DNA of 64,000 nt from Kushneria indalinina DSM 14324 (GTDB taxonomy: Bacteria; Pseudomonadota; Gammaproteobacteria; Pseudomonadales; Halomonadaceae). Below the pieces are notes generated by a model. It had not been told where the DNA came from. It was given only the letters and a program-made list of their open reading frames with translations, and did no database searches. The position numbers were made by a program, and so were the translations under genes. The stretch spans positions 372,001 through 436,000 of the forward strand of contig NZ_QRDJ01000006.1 in assembly GCF_003385845.1 (NCBI RefSeq). The letters run 5' to 3'. This document shows positions 58,197 to 64,000 of the stretch, in pieces (the first letter of the stretch is position 1; each line of letters opens with the position of its first letter).

Positions 58197-58601
58197 TTAT
58201 GGGCAATTTTCAAAATGATCATGACAGACACAGCACAGCTTGTTGCCATCAGGGTCGCGTAGATAAGCACCATAAAAATAGTCGTGATACTGCGAGCGAA
58301 TAGCTGGGCTTCCTTCGTCCGTTGCGCCCAGCGCCATGCCGATGGCATGAAACTGATCCACCAGCTCGTGGCCGTGCGCGCTGAAGGCGACCAGCGTACC
58401 GTTGCCATGGGTCGCAGGGCCCTGGTCATAGGGGGTGCAGACGATAAAAAGGATCCGCTCCTGTGGCGCGGCGTAACACAGCCATTGAGCATCACCGTCA
58501 TCGTTATCCTGTCGATAAAGGCCGATGCAGCTTAATAATGAATCGTAAAACTCTCCGGCGCGCGCCAGATTGTTACTCCCCACCATGACATGACTCAGCA
58601 T
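58197..58601 (-). CDS. VOC family (glyoxalase-like) protein
   Basis: A 134-residue vicinal-oxygen-chelate fold protein. It starts MLSHVMVGSNNLARAGEFYD and ends with YLRDPDGNKLCCV, both signatures of the glyoxalase/bleomycin-resistance superfamily. Function may be isomerase, dioxygenase or binding protein; unknown. I used the Met that aligns with the family, although the open frame extends 22 codons upstream. Confidence 0.85.
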   Translation of the reverse strand: MLSHVMVGSNNLARAGEFYDSLLSCIGLYRQDNDDGDAQWLCYAAPQERILFIVCTPYDQGPATHGNGTLVAFSAHGHELVDQFHAIGMALGATDEGSPAIRSQYHDYFYGAYLRDPDGNKLCCVCHDHFENCP

Positions 58602-58795
58602 GATTATATCGCTCCCGCATCTGCTGTTCTGGCAGGTGTTCTTTGGCACAGCCGAGTGTACGGCCATTTTGGTGCGCCATTATGATTGAACGAACAGACA
58701 ATAACAGTGCCATGATGGCTGAATCATCATGATCGCCATCAATGATGCTAAAAAGGCCTTGTCTGGCAGGCAGGGTGAGGCGTTCGAGAGGGCAT

Positions 58796-58831
58796 AAAAA
58801 TCGCGGTTACTGTCGCAAGACAGTAACCGCG
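58796..58831 (-). terminator. strong terminator with 13-bp stem
   Basis: CGCGGTTACTGTC and GACAGTAACCGCG form a perfect 13-bp stem around a four-base loop. On the minus strand it is followed by A and five T. A second 8-bp hairpin lies just upstream on that strand (58836-58855). Confidence 0.85.
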
Positions 58832-59042
58832 GTCAGCTTCCATGCTGATGGAAGCACTCCATGCTTCAGGCAGTCCATGCACGGCGTGAATCCTTCCACA
58901 CGTTCAGACTATTCACACCGGCAGCGGCGTGCCATAGCCCCCGTGCAAAAAAGAGAAGAATCCAGCATCGGTCATAAAATGATTCAGATTATCGATCCAT
59001 TTTATTAGGCGTACTTCTGGAGATAGTGCCCAGTGGGCGATC

Positions 59043-59120
59043 TCAGGTGAAAAATGACATGAGATCGCGCAACAGTTGAAGGGTATTGCTGATGGCTTCT
59101 GCCATGAGAGTGATCTCCAT
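59043..59120 (-). CDS. possible 25-residue peptide
   Basis: A very short open frame (start MEITLMAEA, end DLMSFFT, amphipathic). The inner Met (59105) has GGAG nine bases ahead. A TTGCCA-N18-TATAAG promoter lies about 30 bp upstream and a strong terminator about 250 bp downstream. No homologue is known to me; it may be noise inside a small RNA. Confidence 0.25.
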   Translation of the reverse strand: MEITLMAEAISNTLQLLRDLMSFFT

Positions 59121-59155
59121 AATGAGCGGCTGCTGACAAGGCGCTTTCAATAACT

Positions 59156-59185
59156 CTTATAGCCTCGGCCAACAGTCAATGGCAA
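59156..59185 (-). promoter_or_regulatory. sigma-70-like promoter of the possible small transcript
   Basis: On the minus strand TTGCCA is separated by 18 bases from TATAAG. It points toward the 25-codon frame and the terminator. Confidence 0.5.
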
Positions 59186-59301
59186 TGATCAAAAGCAGCC
59201 GGACGCATGGATGCCTGGTCCGGGCGCTGGCTTCAAAGAGGTATCAATGGTCAATCGGCCATCCTGAGCAGCAGAAACCAGTATGGCGCGCTACCTCACG
59301 A

Positions 59302-59724
59302 TCAGCGAGTGGAACGATAGGCAAAGTCATCGTTCTCCCGCTGATAGCGACTCACGCCCAGGGGACCGGCCTCGGCGCGTTCACCGTTTCGCTGAATGGC
59401 CTGGCAGGTGATATCGGTCTGGCCGCTAAAGGGTCTCAGGCCTGTCCTGACCGCCGTCTCCAGCAGTGAATAGCAGACACCGTTGTTGAAGGGCTCCAGT
59501 TCTGCATCACCATAGTGATGGTCCCCCGAATACGTCAGTTCAACGGTAATATCGTCAGTGGTCAACGAGCGAATGTTATAGCTGACCAGCCGTTCATCCT
59601 TGAGCATCTTGTCCAGGGCTTCGGCAAACGGGGCATCAGGCAGTGCTTCGGCCCGAGCGGTGGAAAGGCCACTCGTTAAGCAAAGCCCGGTCAGCAGAAA
59701 CACGGATAAAAATTTCCAGTTCAT
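59302..59724 (-). CDS. hypothetical periplasmic protein
   Basis: A 140-residue protein with a clear signal peptide (about residues 1-25, ending STARA). The mature part has two cysteines (GVCYSLL and DITCQA) that could form a disulfide. I do not recognise the family. It is divergent from the NlpE-like lipoprotein gene, about 150 bp between starts. Confidence 0.65.
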   Translation of the reverse strand: MNWKFLSVFLLTGLCLTSGLSTARAEALPDAPFAEALDKMLKDERLVSYNIRSLTTDDITVELTYSGDHHYGDAELEPFNNGVCYSLLETAVRTGLRPFSGQTDITCQAIQRNGERAEAGPLGVSRYQRENDDFAYRSTR

Positions 59725-59873
59725 GACGCTCTCATTGTGTTGATGTACTAATATTTTGGGTTCTTTGGGACTAGATCGCTGTGCCGAAAAAAAGATGGCA
59801 TGTGTTAAATTGGCGCCGGGTTAAATTCTTGCCTAGGCTGCAAAGTGCCTGTTTTCGAAAAGGAGAATTCGAA

Positions 59874-60311
59874 ATGACGTTCAAGGGTATCGCTACTACC
59901 GCAGTACTTGCATCCGTTATCGGACTGGCGGGTTGTTCCGGCAACGATGTACAAAATCAATCACCCTATGCACAGGCTGATGGTCGTTATCAGGGCACGC
60001 TGCCGTGTGCTGACTGTGCCGGCATCAAGACAAGCCTTGAGATCCGCAATCAGGACAATACTGGTGCGAGCTTCACGCTGGACAGCACGCGTCTGGGCCA
60101 GAGCGAGAAGCCGCTGCGCACTCAGGGTCAGGTGCTGATCAAGGAAAATGTTGGCCCCAACAGCTATCCGATGGTCTATGAATTGAAAAACGGTCAGGGC
60201 AACACCATTTATAACCTGCTGCCGGTAGGTAATGGTGACATGCGTCTGCTGGATCGCAACTATTCGCGTATCGACTCCAGCGACAACCTGACACTCAAGC
60301 GCATCAACTAA
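59874..60311 (+). CDS. NlpE-like (copper resistance) lipoprotein
   Basis: A 145-residue lipoprotein. The lipobox LAGC puts the lipidated Cys at residue 21. The NlpE N-terminal signature YQGTLPCADCAGI with its CxxC is present. In E. coli NlpE senses surface adhesion and lipoprotein stress and activates Cpx; this short form has only the N-terminal domain, so signalling is uncertain. The start follows AGGAG; upstream in-frame Met codons lack a ribosome site. Confidence 0.85.
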   Translation: MTFKGIATTAVLASVIGLAGCSGNDVQNQSPYAQADGRYQGTLPCADCAGIKTSLEIRNQDNTGASFTLDSTRLGQSEKPLRTQGQVLIKENVGPNSYPMVYELKNGQGNTIYNLLPVGNGDMRLLDRNYSRIDSSDNLTLKRIN

Positions 60312-60390
60312 TGAACGTTTGAGCCTGAATAACCCGGCCCCTGCGGCCGGGTTTATTGTAGGTATCAACGATCTTGTACAGGAGATTGAT

Positions 60391-60633
60391 ATGGGTGATC
60401 TGTCTGAAGAGATGAGGATGCCAACCGCGTGTCCTGAATGTGGCAGTCATAGCGTTCGCCTGTCAGAAGTCAAAAATCCTGACGACAAGGTATTTTGTTC
60501 ATCGTGCAACACCGTGCGGGGGCAGTACGCCGACCTGCAAAAAGAGCTGGATAACAAGCCAAAAAGCGAAGCTGAACGGCTTCTGGAAGAAGTGGTCAAC
60601 AAAAAGAGCGATGCCCCGGATCAATCGTCATAG
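60391..60633 (+). CDS. small zinc-ribbon protein
   Basis: An 80-residue soluble protein with two CxxC pairs (Cys14/17 and Cys36/39) that should bind one zinc ion. The C-terminal half is a charged helix. Family unknown to me. The start follows AGGAGA; a longer open frame upstream lies in the lipoprotein 3' region and is not used. It is followed by a strong palindrome. Confidence 0.72.
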   Translation: MGDLSEEMRMPTACPECGSHSVRLSEVKNPDDKVFCSSCNTVRGQYADLQKELDNKPKSEAERLLEEVVNKKSDAPDQSS

Positions 60634-60669
60634 TTTGAAGAATGTCTTGAGCGTTCAACCGTATTAAGA

Positions 60670-60695
60670 GGGCCCGCTTCCATGGAAGCGGGCCC
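60670..60695. terminator. bidirectional palindromic terminator
   Basis: GGGCCCGCTTCC and GGAAGCGGGCCC are perfectly complementary around AT. It lies between the zinc-ribbon gene and the convergent metallothionein. T-runs are short. Confidence 0.7.
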
Positions 60696-60724
60696 TTGTC
60701 TTGATGGCCAATCGATCTGCCTGC

Positions 60725-60904
60725 TCAGCTCTTGATACCGCCCCAGTTGCGTCGATGGCAGTCACACTTGCTGTTCTGACAGGGCTGATTGTCCGGATGC
60801 GACGACGCGCAGGCTTCGCAGCAAAAGGATTTGCCGTTGACCACGGGCGCGGTATCGGGAACGACGCACTCGCAGTAGGTGCAGTCACAGATGCGTTGTG
60901 TCAT
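60725..60904 (-). CDS. bacterial metallothionein (SmtA/BmtA family)
   Basis: A 59-residue protein with ten cysteines: C6xC8xxC11xC13, C28-C29xxC32, C42, C47 and C49, plus His36 in ACASSHP. The order CDCTYCEC, FCCEACASSHP, KCDCH matches cyanobacterial SmtA and Pseudomonas PmtA. It should bind zinc, cadmium or copper in the cytoplasm. AGGAGA precedes the ATG. It is convergent with the zinc-ribbon gene. No SmtB-type regulator is adjacent. Confidence 0.9.
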   Translation of the reverse strand: MTQRICDCTYCECVVPDTAPVVNGKSFCCEACASSHPDNQPCQNSKCDCHRRNWGGIKS

Positions 60905-60988
60905 GAAAGACTCTCCTTTTATGAGACAGTAAGGGTTGCATATCCTGACTCAAGCATAGGCCATCAGGGACCAGGTGTGCCCTGAATG

Positions 60989-62386
60989 CTAGCCCATGAA
61001 AGCATTGGCAACGAAAAGCCCCGCAAGCGCTGTTACCCAGCCAAGCGTGGTCGGCACGGACACCACCAGCATCTGATGTTTGGCATTCTTGACGCCCAGC
61101 ATGCGGTTGACCACCCAGAAATAGCTGTCGTTGAAGTAGCTGAAAAACAGCGCGCCAAGACAGGCTGCCTGAGCGGCAAGTACCATGTTGACCTCCGGCA
61201 TGGCAGACAGGATCGGCGCTGAAATGGAGGCGCCCGTAATCATCGACACCGTGCCACTGCCCTGAGCAAAGCGCACCAGTGTGGCAATGATGAAGGGGAT
61301 CAGAAACGCCGGCAGGGCCAGCGAGGCGACCTGAGTGCCGATATAGTCCCCCGCGCCGCTGGCTCGCAGCACCGCCCCCAGTGCGCCGCCGGCACCGGTG
61401 ACCAGCAAAATGATGCCGGCGCTTTCCACGCCCTTTTCCAGATGGCCGAGCACATCCTCACGCGGCATTTTGGGCACCAGCCCGTATACCGCCACCAAAA
61501 CGCCAATGCCCACGGCGATGACCGGGTTACCGAAAAAGGTGATCAGCTGCCCGATCAGGGAGTTCTCGACGGCCAGGCTCTCATCAAGGCTTGCAAAGGC
61601 ACTGAACAGCGTATTGAAAAATATCAGACCGATCGGCAGTGCGATGGGCAATACAGAGCGCATCAGAGAGGGCAGTTCGTGCTCGCCGAGCTGCGGCGTC
61701 TCGTTGGCGTTCGCGGCAAGACTCAGGCTCTGGCCCGTGTCGCGCTCAATCATGGCCTCGATGCGCGGGCCCATAAAGCGCGCGTAGATTACCATCACGA
61801 TCAGCGCCGGCGTGGTGAACACAATCCCCCAGGCAATCATCAGGCCGATATCAATACCGAAGATGCCCGCGACCCCCAGCGGTCCGGGCGTCGGCGGTAC
61901 GGCGCTGTGGGTCACGATCAACCCCGAGCCCAGCGCGATCCCCAGAGTCAGGACCGAGCGCCCACTATTGCGCGCCAACGCCCGTACCAGCGGATTGAGA
62001 ATCACATAGGCCGAGTCACAAAAGATCGGAATCGAGACGATATAGCCGGTCAACGCCATCGCCCAGTCTTCGCGCTCCTTGCCCAGCAGACGCAGAATGC
62101 TGCGCGCCAGGCGCTGTCCGGCGCCGGACACCTCCAGAATACGCCCCATCATCACGCCAAACCCGATGACCAGACCGATAGTGGCCAGCGTCGCCCCGAA
62201 CCCGGTCGTAATGGCGCCGATGACTTCGTTGGCCGGCATGCCGCCGATCAAGCCGGCGAGCGAGGCCGCCGCGACCAGTGCCAGCAACGCATGCACACGG
62301 GTCTTCAATACCAGAAAGATCATCACAAAGATGGCAATCCCCAGACCGATAATGACCTGGGGACCCGCAGCGGTGGCTTCTGTCAT
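60989..62386 (-). CDS. GntP family carboxylate/gluconate permease
   Basis: A 465-residue inner-membrane transporter of the gluconate:H+ symporter family. Characteristic segments are PTPGPLGVAG and GSGTVSMITG, with about twelve hydrophobic helices. Placed behind denD and opposite a GntR regulator, it probably imports a four-carbon acid sugar such as erythronate or threonate. The substrate is inferred from context. Confidence 0.9.
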   Translation of the reverse strand: MTEATAAGPQVIIGLGIAIFVMIFLVLKTRVHALLALVAAASLAGLIGGMPANEVIGAITTGFGATLATIGLVIGFGVMMGRILEVSGAGQRLARSILRLLGKEREDWAMALTGYIVSIPIFCDSAYVILNPLVRALARNSGRSVLTLGIALGSGLIVTHSAVPPTPGPLGVAGIFGIDIGLMIAWGIVFTTPALIVMVIYARFMGPRIEAMIERDTGQSLSLAANANETPQLGEHELPSLMRSVLPIALPIGLIFFNTLFSAFASLDESLAVENSLIGQLITFFGNPVIAVGIGVLVAVYGLVPKMPREDVLGHLEKGVESAGIILLVTGAGGALGAVLRASGAGDYIGTQVASLALPAFLIPFIIATLVRFAQGSGTVSMITGASISAPILSAMPEVNMVLAAQAACLGALFFSYFNDSYFWVVNRMLGVKNAKHQMLVVSVPTTLGWVTALAGLFVANAFMG

Positions 62387-62443
62387 GACAGTTTACTCCC
62401 GTAAAGGGGGGGGATCGCCCGGCGCACCAGGCGATAGCAGGGG

Positions 62444-63406
62444 TCAGACGTTTTGATCGGCCAGGTAGCGCTGGTGGGCGCGCACGATGTCATCAAAGCG
62501 CTCATCAACGTCAAAGCCCAGCGACAGGGCATGCTGGTTGTCAAACAGCGGCGCCCAGCTGTAGACAATCGACTCGATCTGCGCGTCACGCTCGTAACGA
62601 ATCAGTGCCGCCGCCTCCGGTCCGGCCACACGCGCCAGACTCTCGACCATCTCCCGGACCTGGATCGACATGCCTGGCAGGTTGACGGTGCGACAGTTCC
62701 CCATGCGCTCGCCATCAAGTGACAGCGCATGGGCGAGATTGTTGATGATGGTCTCCGGCGAGCAGATCCAGATGGCGAACTCGGGATCGATCGGACAGAT
62801 CGCCTCTTCACCACTCAGCGGCTCGCGAATGATCGAACTGGCAAATGACGAGGCCGCCCGGTTGGGGCGCCCGGGGCGCACCACAATGGTCGGCAAACGA
62901 CAGACCCTACCGTCGACAAACCCTCGGCGGCTGTAGTCATTGACCAGCAGTTCCCCCATGGCCTTTTGCGTACCGTAGGAGGAGAGCGGCTGCGGCGCGG
63001 TCTGCTCGGTGAGCGGTTCAGGCATGCCGGGGCCGAAAACGGCCAGCGAGCTGCTGAACAGAAAGCGGATGTGCCCCCCTCGATGGCGACAGGCTTCCAG
63101 CAGCGCGCGGGTGGCATCGAAATTGACCCTCATGCCCTCATCGAACTCCGCCTCGGCATGCGAGCTGACGATGGCCGCCAGATGGCACACGGCGATCGTA
63201 TCCTCGCGAAAGGCACGTTCGATCACATCGGGGTCACTGATATCGCCGACCACTGAATCGATGCGCGCGTCTTCCACCGGACAGGGCGCCAGATCCAGGC
63301 TGGTGACATGGCTGATGGACTGGCCGTCGAGCGAGCCCTGCTCAAGCAGTTTCGCCGCCAGTCGTGCGCCCAGAAATCCTGCGGCGCCGGTAATGATGAT
63401 ATGCAT
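62444..63406 (-). CDS. denD: D-erythronate dehydrogenase DenD
   Basis: A 320-residue extended SDR (NAD-dependent epimerase/dehydratase fold). The cofactor motif GAAGFLG is at the N-terminus, Ser in FLFSSSLAVFG and the YxxxK active site in SSYGTQK. The whole pattern matches DenD, which oxidises D-erythronate to the 2-keto acid in the four-carbon acid sugar route. A DUF1537 kinase and an aldolase-type enzyme would be expected nearby, possibly beyond the window end. Confidence 0.88.
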   Translation of the reverse strand: MHIIITGAAGFLGARLAAKLLEQGSLDGQSISHVTSLDLAPCPVEDARIDSVVGDISDPDVIERAFREDTIAVCHLAAIVSSHAEAEFDEGMRVNFDATRALLEACRHRGGHIRFLFSSSLAVFGPGMPEPLTEQTAPQPLSSYGTQKAMGELLVNDYSRRGFVDGRVCRLPTIVVRPGRPNRAASSFASSIIREPLSGEEAICPIDPEFAIWICSPETIINNLAHALSLDGERMGNCRTVNLPGMSIQVREMVESLARVAGPEAAALIRYERDAQIESIVYSWAPLFDNQHALSLGFDVDERFDDIVRAHQRYLADQNV

Positions 63407-63426
63407 GGCCTGCTCCCTTTCACTGG

Positions 63427-63437
63427 TTGTCAGACAG
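63427..63437. promoter_or_regulatory. TTGTC-N-GACA operator, denD side
   Basis: TTGTCAGACAG is one base from a perfect palindrome and lies just upstream of the denD start. The same motif in perfect form occurs about 125 bp away. Confidence 0.6.
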
Positions 63438-63552
63438 CTTTGTCAAAAAGCCGTTTATACCTGCCGACTAGAGCGCCTGCGGCGAAGCCGTTAGCGTTCT
63501 CAATCGATATCATTCCAAGGACGTATTGAGTCTTTGCCCTTTTTTTGTGATG

Positions 63553-63563
63553 TTGTCTGACAA
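63553..63563. promoter_or_regulatory. TTGTC-N-GACAA operator, regulator side
   Basis: TTGTCTGACAA is a perfect palindrome around a central T in the denD-regulator divergent region, a good candidate binding site for the GntR/FadR-type protein. Confidence 0.65.
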
Positions 63564-63656
63564 CTATCGAGCGGGGCAATATGATCATTGGTCGAACAGC
63601 AGGTGCCGATGGATTGATGTTATCGGGGCGCAGGCTGAAACAAGGTGGTGGATATC

Positions 63657-64000
63657 ATGGCTGAGACGTTGTCGGATCGCTCGCCGGGATTTGCCGAACA
63701 GATTGCCGGCGCCCTGACGCGCGCCATTCATGGTGGTGAGCTGCGCGCCGGTGCGCGTTTGCCCACCGAGGCGGCGCTTTGGGAGCGTTATGGCGTCAGC
63801 CGCTCGGTGGTGCGCGAGGCGATCTCGATGCTGCGCAGTGCCGGGCTGGCGGTGTCCCGACGGGGCAGCGGCAGTTTTGTCGCCGATGAACCGCAGGTAT
63901 CGCTGGTGCAGGCGCTGCCCGGCGGCTCGCTGGCCTCGGTGCTGCACCTGCTGGAGCTGCGCCGTGCGCTGGAAGGCGAGGCGGCCTGTCTCGCCGCCAC
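63657..64000 (+). CDS. GntR/FadR family regulator (partial, runs off the window)
   Basis: The first 114 or so residues of a GntR-family regulator. The winged helix reads LPTEAALWERYGVSRSVVREAISML, and the start of a helical FCD-type effector domain follows (LHLLELRRALEGEAACLAA). It is divergent from denD and probably represses the denD-GntP operon until its acid sugar is present. The C-terminus is missing because the window ends. Confidence 0.88.
   Translation, partial: MAETLSDRSPGFAEQIAGALTRAIHGGELRAGARLPTEAALWERYGVSRSVVREAISMLRSAGLAVSRRGSGSFVADEPQVSLVQALPGGSLASVLHLLELRRALEGEAACLAA

Larger units (their letters stand above)
58602..59301. other. intergenic region with a possible small transcript
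   Basis: No conventional gene. The right part contains a minus-strand promoter, a 25-codon open frame and, about 350 bases farther on, a strong terminator (listed separately). Confidence 0.5.

Noticed and set aside
61442-62404. 320-codon open frame antisense to the GntP permease
   Set aside because: Low-complexity, rich in Gln, His, Arg and Asp; shadow of the membrane protein gene.

Overview
The window looks like a contiguous chromosomal segment of a gammaproteobacterium, most likely a moderately halophilic Halomonadaceae member (Halomonas or Kushneria type). This rests on gene content and order: lptD-surA-rsmA-apaG-apaH, with the amgK-murU recycling pair divergent from lptD, and rpsU-dnaG-rpoD next to tsaD. 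The genus is inferred, not proven. Most of the window is GC-rich and densely coded with good ribosome binding sites. Two stretches differ: about 48.8-52.7 kb is phage-derived, and about 53.5-58.2 kb is clearly AT-richer.

Layout. 0.3-3.8 kb: an SDR / acyl-CoA-dehydrogenase-like / kinase operon resembling the hydroxyacyl-CoA (levulinate, lva-type) pathway. 3.8-11.7 kb: rsmE, purD, prkB, a HIT protein, a NarK-type transporter, a Coq7-like protein that has lost half of its diiron ligands, an AI-2E permease and an OsmC protein. 11.7-19.7 kb: murU-amgK, then lptD-surA-rsmA-apaG-apaH-glpE (envelope biogenesis, rRNA methylation, nucleotide housekeeping). 19.7-27.5 kb: cca, folK-folB, tsaD and rpsU-dnaG-rpoD. 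27.5-35.2 kb: LysR/sdaA, azlCD with an XRE-cupin regulator, an HNH nuclease, a LapG-like protease, DUF421, tag and a 2OG-Fe(II) oxygenase. 35.4-43.7 kb: a PAS-GGDEF-EAL protein, a Crp/Fnr regulator, fghA, mtgA, DUF4168, a sugar porter and an AEC permease. 43.8-48.7 kb: a two-gene DNA repair operon behind a consensus LexA box, a phosphopantetheinyl transferase with lpxO, and an aldo/keto reductase.

48.8-52.7 kb is a compact phage-derived cassette with no head, tail-tube, integrase or replication genes: a beta-helix tail-spike-like protein, a self-cleaving S24 repressor and an endolysin/holin-like pair. Copies of TGGTTAA lie in both intergenic regions around the repressor, which suggests that one DNA-damage-sensitive switch controls both arms. 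This is the best candidate here for an unusual system. A tRNA(CAU) gene then marks the edge of an AT-rich stretch with an (CATAGC)11 tract and a flippase-GT2-GT4 polysaccharide operon.

58.2-64.0 kb holds a VOC protein, a possible small transcript, an NlpE-like lipoprotein, a zinc-ribbon protein, a 59-residue metallothionein, and a divergent four-carbon acid sugar locus (GntP permease, denD, GntR/FadR regulator cut by the window end) with two TTGTC-N-GACA operators between the divergent genes.
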